Source: Streptomyces cupreus
GTDB lineage: Bacteria; Actinomycetota; Actinomycetes; Streptomycetales; Streptomycetaceae
Reading direction: 5' to 3'
Length of the DNA: 64,000 bases
Assembly: GCF_014257025.1 (NCBI RefSeq)
Contig: NZ_JACMSF010000002.1
Location: 62,001 to 126,000 of the forward strand
Positions 24,139 through 33,769 of this stretch are shown piece by piece. Both the position numbers and the translations under genes were made by a program. The notes beneath the pieces are model-generated. The model made no database searches, had not been told where the DNA came from, and saw only the letters and a list, made by a program, of their open reading frames with translations. Position 1 is the first letter of the stretch, and each line of letters opens with the position of its first letter.

Positions 24139-25149
24139 TCAGACGTCCTGGCCGTTGCCGCCGCCGGACGCCACCTCGATGCCCTCCGTGATCTCGTCGA
24201 TCACGGACTGCTTCTCACCGACGTCGACGCCGAAGCGGACCACCACGATCTGCCCGGAGTCCGCGGGGGAGGGGAAGGCGAGCGACTCGACGTAGCCGTC
24301 GGCGCCCTTGCTGGTGACCGCCTTCCAGCGCACCAGGTAGCCCTTCTGCCCGGCCACGGTCACCGCCTTGGAGGCCAGCACCTCGTGCGAGGTGATCTCG
24401 CCGTACCCCTCGCCGTAGGACTGCTGGGCGTTCTCCTCGATGTCCGCTTTCGCCACCTCCTCGGCGGTGGTGCCCGTGGTGCCGAGCAGGCGCGCGGGGG
24501 CCGAGTAGGCGCCGCCCTTGGTGCAGTTCTGGGAGGTGTCGCCGGGGCACTTGTACGACTCCTCGGAGGTCACCGCGGCGCCCGCGCTGATCTCCTGGCC
24601 GTACCAGCCGTCCGGCACCGGCAGGCTGATGCCGCTGATCGCGTCGGTCACCGAGCCGCTCTCGATCCGGGGCGCCTCGGACCCCTCCGGCGACGGGGAC
24701 GGGGACGGCGACTGCCCACCGGAACCGCCCGAGCCGCCGGAGTCGCCGAACGGACCGTCCTGCCCGCCGGGGCCGCCCGGCCCGCCCTGATTGCCTGGCC
24801 CCTGCTGGGAGTTGCTGGTGCCGCCGTCCGAATCCCCGCCGTCGGCCAGCGCGTACACGCCCACACCGATGCTCGCGAGGACCGCGGCGGCCACCGCCAC
24901 GGCTATGCCCGTCCGCAGTCCGCGCCGTTGACCGCCGGGCGGCGGGGCGGGATGAACCGGATAGGCCGGGGGATAGGCCGGCTGTGCCCCGGCAGCCGGC
25001 GACGGCGCCGGCGGACCCCATGCGGCGGCCGATCCCACGGGGCGCGTCCGGTCCGTCCACGCCCTGCCGTCCCACCAGCGCTCGGTGGCGGGACCGTCAC
25101 TTGTCTGCCCCGGGTCGGGATACCACCCGGGAGGAGTCACCTGCGTCAT
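24139..25149 (-). CDS. DUF2510-domain membrane-anchored protein
   Basis: 336 residues. N-terminal DUF2510 module PPGWYPDPGQTSDGPATERW with a second WWDGRAWTDRTRP part, then Pro-rich linker, one membrane helix (GIAVAVAAAVLASIGVGVYAL, about 86-106), a Gly/Ser/Pro-rich linker, and an extracellular domain from about residue 155 (SGISLPVPDGWYGQE onward) with two Cys (KCPGDTSQNC) likely forming a disulfide. DUF2510 faces the cytoplasm. Such proteins are common in actinomycetes and unassigned. ATG at 25149 overlaps no other gene and has GGAG upstream. Confidence 0.8.
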   Translation of the reverse strand: MTQVTPPGWYPDPGQTSDGPATERWWDGRAWTDRTRPVGSAAAWGPPAPSPAAGAQPAYPPAYPVHPAPPPGGQRRGLRTGIAVAVAAAVLASIGVGVYALADGGDSDGGTSNSQQGPGNQGGPGGPGGQDGPFGDSGGSGGSGGQSPSPSPSPEGSEAPRIESGSVTDAISGISLPVPDGWYGQEISAGAAVTSEESYKCPGDTSQNCTKGGAYSAPARLLGTTGTTAEEVAKADIEENAQQSYGEGYGEITSHEVLASKAVTVAGQKGYLVRWKAVTSKGADGYVESLAFPSPADSGQIVVVRFGVDVGEKQSVIDEITEGIEVASGGGNGQDV

Positions 25150-25344
25150 GACCCCACCGTATGAGGCAACGGTGAAAGCCGGATGAGAGGGACCCGGACC
25201 GCCGCGCCGAGCCCCTCGTGTCATCTTCCCGAACGGTCCGTCACCCGTGACGGCAACAGCTGTCCGGACCGCACTCCGAGTGGACGGTCGGAGGACTACG
25301 CTCAAGACTCGTACGTCGTTCGGGCGACTTGGGGAGGTAGCGGG

Positions 25345-28020
25345 ATGACGGAGGTACGGCCCACGGCGGCCGCCTCGGCTTCCCTGTGGGAGCGCGACGC
25401 CGAAGTCGCCGCCGTCGTACGGGCGGTGGACACCCTGAGCGCCGACCGCTCCTCCTCGGGCAGCCTGTTGGTGATCCGGGGCGAGGCGGGCCTCGGCAAG
25501 ACCGCCCTGCTGGCCGAGACCCGGCGCATCGCCGAGGCCCGCGGCTGCCAGGTCTGGTCGGCCCGCGGTGGCGAGACGCTGAGGTCCGTCCCCTTCAATG
25601 TCGTACGGCAGTTGCTCCAGCCCGCGCTGGTGTCGCTGCTGCCGGAGGAGGCCCGCGAGTACCTCGGTGACTGGTACGACATCGCCGGCCCCGCCCTCGG
25701 GATAGCGGATCCCGGCGAGCGACGCGCCGACCCGCAGGGCGTGTGCGACGGTCTGGTCGCCGCCGTACGGCGGCTCGCGCGACGCGAATGGCCGCTGGTG
25801 CTGCTCATCGACGACGCGCACTGGGCCGACCAGGAGACCCTGCGCTGGCTCGCCGCCTTCGCCGAGCGCCTCGACGATCTGTCCGTGCTGGTCGTGGTGG
25901 CCCGCAGGCCCGGGGAGGACGTCCGGGGCGAGAGCGCCCGGCACCTCGACGCGGTGGCCGCCGCCGCGAGCCGTCCCGTCACCACCCTGAGCGCGCTGAC
26001 CCCGGACGCCACCGCGGGCCTGACCCGCGCCACCGTCGGCGGACACGCCGACGCCGCGTTCTGCCGCGAGGTCTGGGCCGTCACCGCCGGAAACCCCTAC
26101 GAGACCGTCGAACTCCTCGCCAAGGTCCAGGACAGCGAGATGGATCCGGTCGAGTCCTCCGCCGCCGAACTGCGCGCCCTGAACCGCTCGGCCCGCGGCG
26201 GCGGACTCGTCGCCCGCCTGGAGGGACTCGGCATCGAGGCCACCCGGTTCGCCTGGGCTGCCGCCATCCTCGGCGCCGGCATCACCGTCGACCAGGTCGC
26301 CGAACTCGCCACCATGGGCCACGACGACGCGGTCCGCTGCGCCGAACTCCTGCGCAGCGCCCGCATCCTCACCACCCCCGGCCCGGTGGAGGAGGGCGAC
26401 CTGGAGTTCGTCCACCCGCTGATCGCCACCGCCGTCTACAACTCCATCCCGCCCGCCCTGTGCACCGCCATGCACGGCATCGCCGCCCGCGTGGTCACCG
26501 ACTCGGGGCGCGGAGCGGCGGCCGCCTCCCGCCATCTGCTGGAGGTCCACCCGGACGACGACGCCGAACTCGTCGGGCAGTTGCGCGAAGCCGCCGCCGA
26601 ACACCTCGCCGTCGGCGCCCCGGACGCGGCCCGCCGCTGTCTGGAGCGCGCCCTGCGCGAACCGCCCCGGCCAGAGGTCCATCCGCACGTCCTGTACGAA
26701 CTCGGCTGCGCCGCACTGCTGACCGCACCCGCCACCACCATCAGCCATCTCCGCAGCGCGCTCGCCATGCCCGGACTCGACGGCCCCGCGCGCGTGGACG
26801 CCGTCTACCGGCTCTCCCAGGCCCTCCTCCACAACGACCAGATGGAGGAGGCCGTCCGCACGGTCCAGGCGGAGGCCGCCCGGCACGAATCCGGCCCCGC
26901 CAAGCTCCGGTTGCAGGCCGTGCAGTACATGTGGGAGGGCATCCACGCGGGCGAGGCCTCCTCGCCCGAGCGGTCCGAGCGGCTCGCCGAACTCGCCCGC
27001 ACCTGCACCGGCCGGGACAACTCCGAACGCGCGGTGCTCATTCTGCGCGGCTTCGACGCCATGGCCCACGGCGAGAACGCCGAGGAGGTCGCCGAGCTGT
27101 GCGACCGCGCCCTGGTCAACGGCCGCCTCGCGCCCGGGCTCGGCTGGACCGACCCGGAGTGGGGCATCGAGCTGCTGATGATGCTGGCCAGCGCGTACGC
27201 CTTCGCCGACCGGCTCGACCGCGCCGAGGCCCTTTACACCGAAGCCCTGCGCGCGTACGAGTCGGCCGGCTGGAGCGGCGGACATCTCGCCCTGGCCCAT
27301 GCCTACCTCGGCATCGGACACCGCAGGCGGGGCCGCCTGCGCGAGGCGGAGAAGTCCCTGCGCCAATCGCTGCGGCTAGCCGAGCGCGTGGGCCGCAGAC
27401 TGCCGCTGTACTGGTCCGCCACCTGCAACCTCGTCGACACCCTGCTCGCCCGCGGCCATGTCGAGGAGGCCTGGGAGGTCGCCGAGCAGTACGGCTTCGC
27501 ACCGCCCTATCCGAGCACCATCGTGCTGCCCGACCCGCGCTCGGTGCGCGGCCGGCTGCTGCTCGCCGTCGGCCGGACCAAGGACGGCATCAACGAACTG
27601 GAGCAGGCCGAGAAGGCGGCGACCGCACGCGGCCACCACAACCCCATCATGGTGCCCTGGGCCGTCGACCTCGCCCGGGCCCTCGCCACCGAGGACCCGG
27701 CCCGGGCCGCCCGACTGGCCGCCGACGTCCGCCGGCACGCCGAACGCTTCGGCACCGACACGGCCATCGGCGAGGCCCTGCGCTGCGCCGCCGCCCTGGA
27801 GACCGGCCAGCGCGCGGTGCGGCTCGCCGCACAGGCGGTCACTTTCCTGGAGGCCTCACCCTGCCAGTACGAACACGCGGCCTCCCGCATCGAGTACGGC
27901 ATCGCGGCCCGCTCCACCGCCGAACTGAACCGTGGCCTGACGCTGGCCCGGCTGTGCGGCGCCGACGGTCTGGCGGCGAAGGCGGAGGAGATGCTGGCGA
28001 CGGGAACCGGGCTCAACTAG
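25345..28020 (+). CDS. LAL-type ATPase regulator lacking the LuxR HTH
   Basis: 891 residues. Walker A GEAGLGKTALLAE near 50, Walker B VLLIDDAHWAD near 150, followed by helical TPR-like repeats through the C-terminal two thirds (for example LMMLASAYAFADRLDRAEAL). This is the architecture of large ATP-binding LuxR (MalT-like) regulators, but the protein ends AEEMLATGTGLN where those carry a LuxR HTH, so no DNA-binding domain is visible. ATG at 25345 follows GGGAGG. It may act through a partner or be a derived signalling ATPase. The convergent neighbour is pcaL, with 33 bp between stops. Confidence 0.78.
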   Translation: MTEVRPTAAASASLWERDAEVAAVVRAVDTLSADRSSSGSLLVIRGEAGLGKTALLAETRRIAEARGCQVWSARGGETLRSVPFNVVRQLLQPALVSLLPEEAREYLGDWYDIAGPALGIADPGERRADPQGVCDGLVAAVRRLARREWPLVLLIDDAHWADQETLRWLAAFAERLDDLSVLVVVARRPGEDVRGESARHLDAVAAAASRPVTTLSALTPDATAGLTRATVGGHADAAFCREVWAVTAGNPYETVELLAKVQDSEMDPVESSAAELRALNRSARGGGLVARLEGLGIEATRFAWAAAILGAGITVDQVAELATMGHDDAVRCAELLRSARILTTPGPVEEGDLEFVHPLIATAVYNSIPPALCTAMHGIAARVVTDSGRGAAAASRHLLEVHPDDDAELVGQLREAAAEHLAVGAPDAARRCLERALREPPRPEVHPHVLYELGCAALLTAPATTISHLRSALAMPGLDGPARVDAVYRLSQALLHNDQMEEAVRTVQAEAARHESGPAKLRLQAVQYMWEGIHAGEASSPERSERLAELARTCTGRDNSERAVLILRGFDAMAHGENAEEVAELCDRALVNGRLAPGLGWTDPEWGIELLMMLASAYAFADRLDRAEALYTEALRAYESAGWSGGHLALAHAYLGIGHRRRGRLREAEKSLRQSLRLAERVGRRLPLYWSATCNLVDTLLARGHVEEAWEVAEQYGFAPPYPSTIVLPDPRSVRGRLLLAVGRTKDGINELEQAEKAATARGHHNPIMVPWAVDLARALATEDPARAARLAADVRRHAERFGTDTAIGEALRCAAALETGQRAVRLAAQAVTFLEASPCQYEHAASRIEYGIAARSTAELNRGLTLARLCGADGLAAKAEEMLATGTGLN

Positions 28021-28053
28021 CCGGGGCCCGCCACCGCTCGGCTCGCGGCAGGG

Positions 28054-29172
28054 TCATCCCTCTTCCTCCGCGAGAACCCGCTGAGCCGTCGCGAACGCCG
28101 AGTTCGCCGCCGGCACCCCGCAGTACACGGCCGTCTGGAGCAGCACCGCGCCGATCTCCTGCGGGGTCAGGCCGTTGCGCCGCGCCGCCCGAACGTGCAT
28201 CGCCAGCTCGTCGTAGTGGCCGTGGGCGACCAGCGCGGTCAGGGTGATCATGCTGCGCTCGCGGCGGCTGAGCGTCGGGTCGGTCCAGATCTCGCCCCAG
28301 GCGTAGCGGGAGATGAAGTCCTGGAAGCGGGCGGTGAAGGGGGTCTGGCGCTCCTGGGCCCGGTCCACGTGCGCGTCGCCGAGCACCTCCCGGCGCACCT
28401 CCATACCGCGCGGGGCGCCGCCGTCGAGGTGGGCACGCAGGGCGGTGAGGACGGCCTCCGGGCACTGCGCGGGCGCCAGATGGGAGGCGCCGGGGAGTTC
28501 GACCAGCGCGGCGCCGGGCACCGCGTCGGCGATCTCCCGCAGATGGACCGGCGGGGTCGCGGGATCCTCCCGGCCCGCGATCAGCAGCGTGGGCGCGGAG
28601 ATCTCCGCGAGCCGGTCGCGCAGGTCGAACGCGGCCAGCGCGTCACAGCAGGCCGCGTACGCCTCCGGGTCGGCGTCACGATGGTCCTGGACGAGCCGCG
28701 GCACGGTGAACCCGGGCGTGAACCAACGCGAGTCGGCCGTCCCGGCCAGCTCGGCGAGGCCCTTCGCGCGCACCAGCGCGGCCCGCTCCTCCCACGGCTT
28801 CGCCCCGTTGAAGTGGGCCGAGGAACAGATCACGGCGAGCGACGAGACCCGCTCGGGATGGTGCACGGCCAGATGCAGCCCCACGGCACCACCGAGCGAC
28901 ACCCCGGCGTACGCGAACCGCTCGATGCCGAGCGAGTCGGCCAGCCGCAGCACCAGTTCGGCGAGGTCGCCGACGGTGGCGCCGGGCCCGATCAGCTCCG
29001 CCGCCGAGCCACCGTGCCCGGGCAGATCCCAGCGGACCACGCGATGCCCGATGGACAGCTCGGGCGCGACCGCGTCCCACAGGGCGTACGAGGTGCCCAG
29101 CGACGGCCCGAGCAGCAGCGGGGGAGCGGAAGCGGGGCCCTCGGTACGGTGGTTGAGGAGAAGGTCGGTCAA
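28054..29172 (-). CDS. pcaL: 3-oxoadipate enol-lactonase / 4-carboxymuconolactone decarboxylase fusion
   Basis: 372 residues. The N-terminal alpha/beta hydrolase (about 1-250) has nucleophile elbow GVSLGG near 93 and a late GASHL histidine. The C-terminal part (about 265-370) is a carboxymuconolactone decarboxylase with TPFTARFQDFISRYAWGEIW and a CGVPAAN end. Together they decarboxylate 4-carboxymuconolactone and hydrolyse the enol-lactone to 3-oxoadipate. The fusion is the known PcaL of Streptomyces. Start is TTG at 29172, overlapping the pcaB stop, with CTGGAG upstream. Last gene of the pca operon. Confidence 0.93.
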   Translation of the reverse strand: MTDLLLNHRTEGPASAPPLLLGPSLGTSYALWDAVAPELSIGHRVVRWDLPGHGGSAAELIGPGATVGDLAELVLRLADSLGIERFAYAGVSLGGAVGLHLAVHHPERVSSLAVICSSAHFNGAKPWEERAALVRAKGLAELAGTADSRWFTPGFTVPRLVQDHRDADPEAYAACCDALAAFDLRDRLAEISAPTLLIAGREDPATPPVHLREIADAVPGAALVELPGASHLAPAQCPEAVLTALRAHLDGGAPRGMEVRREVLGDAHVDRAQERQTPFTARFQDFISRYAWGEIWTDPTLSRRERSMITLTALVAHGHYDELAMHVRAARRNGLTPQEIGAVLLQTAVYCGVPAANSAFATAQRVLAEEEG

Positions 29173-30482
29173 CGTCGCTCCAGAGCACGGTCGGTGAGGG
29201 CAGCGGCGCTGCCGGTGTAGCGGGCGGGGTCGGTGAGCTCGTCGAGGTCGACGTCCCTCAACTCGGGCTCTTTGGCGAGGAATTCGGGCAAGGTCCGGCC
29301 CTCGGTGTGGGTCCGCTCGGCCAGCTCCGTCAGTAGGGCCTTGGCGCGGGCGCGGCCCAGCACCGGGGCCAGTTCGGCGGACAGCCGCTCCGAGACGATC
29401 AACCCGCGGGTGACGCCGAGGTGTTCGCGCATGGCGTCCGCGTGGACCCGTAGTCCCTGGGTGAGTTCGGCCGCGTCCCGGGCGGCGCCTCCGGCCAGTC
29501 GGAGCAGCTCACGAAGGGGCTCCCACTCGGCATGCCAGGCACCGGCCGGACGCTCGTCCTCGGCGGCCAGCGACCCGTACAGCGTGGCCGCGAGCTGCGG
29601 GGCCCGCCGGGCCGCGGCCGCGATCAGCGTGGACCGTACGGGATTCGCCTTGTGCGGCATCGCCGACGAACCGCCGCCACTGCCCTCCGCGAGCTCCGCG
29701 ATCTCGGTACGGGACAGCGTCAGCACATCCGCCGCGATCTTCCCCAGCGCCCCGGCCGTGAACGCGAGACACCCGGCCAGATCGGCGACCGGGGTGCGCA
29801 GGGTGTGCCAGGGCAGCGTCGGCGCCGCGAGCCCGGTCTCCCGGGCATAGGCCGCGACCAGCGCGGTCGCGTCCTCGACGCCGTACGCCGTGAAGGCCGC
29901 CAAGGTCCCGGCCGCGCCACCGAGTTGGACGGGCAGCGACTCCCGTACGGCGATGACCCGGTCCCGCGCGTCCAGCACCAGCGAACGCCAGCCCGCCGCC
30001 TTCAGCCCGAACGTCGTCGGTACGGCGTGCTGGGTGAGGGTGCGCCCGGGCATGGGCGTGTCCCGGTGCTCGGCGGCAAGACGGGCCAGCGCCGATTCGG
30101 TGCGGGCCAGATCGGCGAGGAGCGGGTCCAGGGCGCGGTGGGCGACCAGCATCGTCGCGGTGTCCATGATGTCCTGGCTGGTCGCGCCCCGGTGGACGTA
30201 CGGGCCGTACTCCTTGCCCACCGCCTTCGTCAGATCGGCGACGAGCGGGATGACCGGGTTGCCGCCGGCGCGGGCGCGCAGCGCGATCGACGGTACGTCG
30301 AAACGCCCGGCGTCGGCCGCCTCCGTCACCGCCTCGCCCGCCCCGGCCGGGCCCTGGGCGCGGGTCAGCGCGGCCTCGGCGTCGAGCAGGGCCTGGAGAA
30401 AGGCGGTGTCAGTCGTCGCGGACGCTGCGGCGCAGTCCGCCCACCCGGGGCCGAGCAGACTGTCGACTTCGGCAGAACTCAC
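29169..30482 (-). CDS. pcaB: 3-carboxy-cis,cis-muconate cycloisomerase
   Basis: 437 residues of the fumarase/aspartase superfamily. The family signature is GGSSAMPHKANPVRS near 270; TSQDIMDTATM and TLTQHAVPTTFG are further active-site segments. It cyclises 3-carboxy-cis,cis-muconate to 4-carboxymuconolactone. GTG at 30482 overlaps the pcaG stop by 4 nt and has GGAG upstream; its stop overlaps pcaL. Confidence 0.93.
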   Translation of the reverse strand: MSSAEVDSLLGPGWADCAAASATTDTAFLQALLDAEAALTRAQGPAGAGEAVTEAADAGRFDVPSIALRARAGGNPVIPLVADLTKAVGKEYGPYVHRGATSQDIMDTATMLVAHRALDPLLADLARTESALARLAAEHRDTPMPGRTLTQHAVPTTFGLKAAGWRSLVLDARDRVIAVRESLPVQLGGAAGTLAAFTAYGVEDATALVAAYARETGLAAPTLPWHTLRTPVADLAGCLAFTAGALGKIAADVLTLSRTEIAELAEGSGGGSSAMPHKANPVRSTLIAAAARRAPQLAATLYGSLAAEDERPAGAWHAEWEPLRELLRLAGGAARDAAELTQGLRVHADAMREHLGVTRGLIVSERLSAELAPVLGRARAKALLTELAERTHTEGRTLPEFLAKEPELRDVDLDELTDPARYTGSAAALTDRALERR

Positions 30483-31084
30483 TGGAACTCCAGGAAGACC
30501 GTTTCGCCTTCGCCCTGAAGGCGGATGTCGAAACGGTAGGTGCCGTGGGGCTCCTCAGCGGCGATCAGCGTGGCGCGTCGCTCCGGATCCACCCGGGCCA
30601 GCAGCGGATCAGCGGCGAGCGCCGCCTCGTCGCCCGGCAGATAGATCCGCGTGTACAGATGCACGAGCAGCCCGCGCGCGAACAGACACACGCTGAGGTA
30701 CGGCGCACTCCGACCGCGCGCCCCCGGCCGCAGCGTCCGTGCGCTCCAGTGGCCGCCTGCGTCGGTCTGGACGCGCCCCCAGCCGGTGAACTCCACGCCG
30801 TTACGGCCCAGGAAGCCGCCGCTCGCGGGGTCCCGCCGCATGGAACCGTCGACCTGAGGCACACTGCCGTCCGGGTCCGGCCCCCACAGCTCCAGGAACG
30901 CGTCCGGCAGCGGATTGCCCTCGCCGTCGTACACGTATCCCTGAAGGGCGATCGTGTCCGGGTGGCCGACCGGGGCGATGTCGCCGCCGCCGGGGAAGGG
31001 CAGGGCATGGCCGTAGAACGGGCCGACCGTGTGCGACGGGGTCGGCAGGACGGTCTCCGGGCGACTGGTGTCGATCTTCGTCAT
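30479..31084 (-). CDS. pcaG: Protocatechuate 3,4-dioxygenase alpha subunit
   Basis: 201 residues of the intradiol dioxygenase fold. It begins TVGPFYGHALPFPGG and shares the repeated substructure of the beta subunit but lacks the iron-binding Tyr/His set, as usual for PcaG. It pairs with PcaH to cleave protocatechuate between the hydroxyls. ATG at 31084 lies 6 nt after the pcaH stop. Confidence 0.92.
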   Translation of the reverse strand: MTKIDTSRPETVLPTPSHTVGPFYGHALPFPGGGDIAPVGHPDTIALQGYVYDGEGNPLPDAFLELWGPDPDGSVPQVDGSMRRDPASGGFLGRNGVEFTGWGRVQTDAGGHWSARTLRPGARGRSAPYLSVCLFARGLLVHLYTRIYLPGDEAALAADPLLARVDPERRATLIAAEEPHGTYRFDIRLQGEGETVFLEFQ

Positions 31085-31090
31085 GGCTGG

Positions 31091-31864
31091 TCAGCGCCCT
31101 TCTTCGATCCAGGTGGCGTTCGGCCCGTCGAGCACGATGTCCCAGTGGTAGCCCATGGAGAACTCCGGCACCGACAGGCTGTGGTCGTAGGTCGCGATCA
31201 GCCGCTGGCGGGCCGCGTCGTCGGTGACGGACTGGATGATCGGGTCGTACGGGAACAGCGGGTCGCTGGGGAAGTACATCTGCGTCACCAGCCGCTGGGT
31301 GAACGCCGTACCGAAGATCGAGAAGTGGATGTGCGCCGGCCGCCAGGCGTTGAGGTGCTGGCGCCAGGGGTACGGGCCCGGCTGGATGGTGGTGAAGGTG
31401 TAGCAGCCGCTGTCGTCGGTCAGCGTGCGCCCGACGCCGGTGAAGTTCGGGTCCAGCGGGGCGTCGTGCTGCTCGCGCTGATGGGCGTAGCGGCCCGCCG
31501 AGTTGGCCTGCCAGATCTCGACGAGCTGGCCGCGGATCGGGCGTCCGTCCCGGTCGAGCAGCCGCCCGGAGACCGTGATGCGCTCGCCGATCGGCTCGCC
31601 GTTGTGCTGCCGGGTCAGGTCGTTGTCGATCTCGGTGATGTCCCGCTCCCCGAAGGCGGGGGAGGACAGCTCCACCAGCTCCGGGTCCTTGCTCACGTCG
31701 ATCGCGACGGGCGGCTGCTTGGGGTGGCGCAGGACGGAGGAGCGGTACGGGGCGTAGTCGCGGCGCGGGTGATGCTCGACCGGTGCGCCGTCGGCGAGCC
31801 GCTTCTCGTAGGCGGCGTGCTCGGCCGCGATCTCCTGGTCGATGTCGTGCTGAGTGAGAGTCAT
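31091..31864 (-). CDS. pcaH: Protocatechuate 3,4-dioxygenase beta subunit
   Basis: 257 residues. Intradiol dioxygenase catalytic subunit: EIWQANSAGRYAHQ contains a ligand Tyr, PYPWRQHLNAWRPAHIHFS carries the second Tyr region and the HIH iron ligands. Binds non-haem Fe(III) and forms 3-carboxymuconate. ATG at 31864 lies 19 nt after the pcaF stop. Confidence 0.93.
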   Translation of the reverse strand: MTLTQHDIDQEIAAEHAAYEKRLADGAPVEHHPRRDYAPYRSSVLRHPKQPPVAIDVSKDPELVELSSPAFGERDITEIDNDLTRQHNGEPIGERITVSGRLLDRDGRPIRGQLVEIWQANSAGRYAHQREQHDAPLDPNFTGVGRTLTDDSGCYTFTTIQPGPYPWRQHLNAWRPAHIHFSIFGTAFTQRLVTQMYFPSDPLFPYDPIIQSVTDDAARQRLIATYDHSLSVPEFSMGYHWDIVLDGPNATWIEEGR

Positions 31865-31883
31865 GGGGTTTCCTCGGGGATTC

Positions 31884-33125
31884 CTAGCGTTCGAGGACGA
31901 GGGCGAGGCCCTGGCCGACGCCGATGCAGAGGGTGGCGACCCCGACTCCGGAGCCCTTGCGGGCGAGTTGGTGGGCGACGGTGCCGGCGAGGCGGGCGCC
32001 GGAGGCGCCGAGCGGGTGGCCGAGGGCGATGGCCCCGCCCTGGGGGTTGAGGATCGCCGGGTCGAACTCCGGCCATTCGGCGACGCAGCCCAGCACCTGG
32101 GCGGCGAAGGCCTCGTTGAGTTCGAGGACGTCCAGGTCGGCGAAGGTCCTGCCCGCCTTGGTGAGGGCGCGGTTGACGGCTTCGACGGGGGCGAGGCCGA
32201 AGTAGTGCGGGTCGAGGGCGTTGACGCCGGTGGCGGAGATACGGGCGAGGGGCTCGCGGCCGGTGGCCTTCAGGCCCGCCTCGTCGACCAGAAGGAGAGC
32301 TGCGGCTCCGTCGTTGAGGGGCGAGGCGTTGCCCGCGGTGACGGTTCCTCCCCCGGCCTCCGGCCGGGGGGATCCCCGTCTCGCTTCGCTCGCCTTGCGG
32401 AAGGACGGCTTCAGCTTGGCCATCGCCTCCAGCGACGCATCCGGCCGTACGCATTCGTCGGCCCCGAAGACGACCGGGTCGCCCTTGCGCTGCGGGATGC
32501 CGACCGGTGCCAGCTCGGCGTCGAAGAGGCCTGCCTGCTGGGCCCTGGCTGCCTTGTGGTGGCTGGCGAGGGCGTACTCGTCCTGCTGCTCACGGCTGAT
32601 CTTGTGCTTGTCGGCGATCAGTTCGGCGGACTCGCCCAGCGGGATGGTCCACTGCGGTTCCATCCTCGGGTTGACCATGCGCCAGCCGAGGGTGGTCGAG
32701 TAGAGCTCGGTGTGGGCGGCCGGGAACGGCTTGTCGTTCTTGGGCAGCACATACGGCGCCCGGGTCATGGATTCCACGCCGCCCGCTACGGCGATGGAGG
32801 CGTCCCCTGCCGCGATGGCGCGGGCGGCCTGGATGACCGCTTCCAGGCCGGAGGCGCACAGCCGGTTGACGGTGACGCCCGGTACGGAGGTGGGCAGGCC
32901 GGCGAGAAGTGCCGCCATCCTGCCCACGTTGCGGTTCTCCTCGCCGGCGCCGTTGGCGTTGCCGAAGTAGACGTCCTCGATGCGGGCCGGGTCCAACCGC
33001 GGGGTGCGGGCGATCAGTTCACGGATGGCGTGGGCGGCGAGGTCGTCCGGGCGGACCGCGGCGAGGCCGCCGTTGTAGCGGCCGATCGGGGTGCGGACCG
33101 CGTCGACGATGTAAACCGCGTTCAC
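31884..33125 (-). CDS. pcaF: 3-oxoadipyl-CoA thiolase with in-frame repeat insertion
   Basis: 413 residues. Thiolase marks: nucleophile [10 protein letters not shown] near 90, [11 protein letters not shown]is near 370 and CIGVGQGLA Cys near 400. It cleaves 3-oxoadipyl-CoA to succinyl-CoA and acetyl-CoA. GTG at 33125 overlaps the pcaJ stop by 4 nt. Between PSFR and GTVTAGNAS, where thiolases normally have only one or two residues, 16 extra residues ([16 protein letters not shown]) are encoded by a 48-bp palindromic repeat. The frame and all catalytic residues are intact, so the enzyme is probably active with an enlarged surface loop. Confidence 0.92.
   Translation of the reverse strand: MNAVYIVDAVRTPIGRYNGGLAAVRPDDLAAHAIRELIARTPRLDPARIEDVYFGNANGAGEENRNVGRMAALLAGLPTSVPGVTVNRLCASGLEAVIQAARAIAAGDASIAVAGGVESMTRAPYVLPKNDKPFPAAHTELYSTTLGWRMVNPRMEPQWTIPLGESAELIADKHKISREQQDEYALASHHKAARAQQAGLFDAELAPVGIPQRKGDPVVFGADECVRPDASLEAMAKLKPSFRKASEARRGSPRPEAGGGTVTAGNASPLNDGAAALLLVDEAGLKATGREPLARISATGVNALDPHYFGLAPVEAVNRALTKAGRTFADLDVLELNEAFAAQVLGCVAEWPEFDPAILNPQGGAIALGHPLGASGARLAGTVAHQLARKGSGVGVATLCIGVGQGLALVLER
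32346..32393 (-). repeat. 48-bp palindromic repeat element, copy 2 (inside pcaF)
   Basis: Reverse-oriented copy of 22412-22459 with 4 differences. Two of these are a compensating pair in the 9-bp hairpin (32350-32358 with 32362-32370): A/T in copy 1 becomes C/G here, so the stem stays perfect. It inserts 16 codons in pcaF. Confidence 0.8.
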
Positions 33126-33766
33126 AGCAGATCCTCCGCAATAGTCAGTTTCGCGTCGGTCTTCGCGTTGATCTCGTCCACGCTCACCCCGGGCGCCGTC
33201 TCCACGAGCAGCAGACCCTCGTCGGTCACGTCGATCACGCCGAGATCGGTGATGACTCGGTTCACGCACGCCTTGCCCGTGAGCGGCAGCGCGCACTCGG
33301 TGAGGATCTTCGGGGAGCCGTCCTTGGCGGTGTGGGTCATCACCACGATCACGGTCCGGGCACCGTGGACCAGATCCATGGCCCCGCCGATCCCGGTGAT
33401 CATCTTGCCCGGGATGGCCCAGTTCGCGAGGTCACCCTTCTCGGAGACCTGCATCGCGCCCAGCACGGCGACATCGATGTGCCCACCCCGGATCATCGAG
33501 AAGGACAGCGCCGAGTCGAAGAAGGAAGCGCCGGGCAGGACGGTGACGGTCTCCTTGCCCGCGTTGATCAGATCCGGGTCGACGGCATCCTCCGTGGGAT
33601 ACGGACCGGTGCCCAGGATCCCGTTCTCCGACTCCAGGACCACCTCCACACCCGCCGGAAGGTAGTTGGGAATCAGCGTCGGCAGCCCGATGCCGAGATT
33701 GACGTACTGACCGTCCCGCAGCTCATGTGCGGCTCGCGCGGCCATCTCTTCCCGTGTCCAGGCCAT
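33122..33766 (-). CDS. pcaJ: 3-oxoadipate CoA-transferase beta subunit
   Basis: 214 residues. Family I CoA-transferase subunit B with the catalytic Glu in [10 protein letters not shown] near 50 and [12 protein letters not shown]. It activates 3-oxoadipate with succinyl-CoA. ATG at 33766 starts 3 nt after the pcaI stop; its stop overlaps pcaF. Confidence 0.93.
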   Translation of the reverse strand: MAWTREEMAARAAHELRDGQYVNLGIGLPTLIPNYLPAGVEVVLESENGILGTGPYPTEDAVDPDLINAGKETVTVLPGASFFDSALSFSMIRGGHIDVAVLGAMQVSEKGDLANWAIPGKMITGIGGAMDLVHGARTVIVVMTHTAKDGSPKILTECALPLTGKACVNRVITDLGVIDVTDEGLLLVETAPGVSVDEINAKTDAKLTIAEDLL

Positions 33767-33769
33767 GGG

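Noticed and set aside
28195..29220. 341-codon plus-strand frame opposite pcaL
   Set aside because: Antisense of a clear pcaL gene within an operon; Arg/Gly/Val-rich and without family features.
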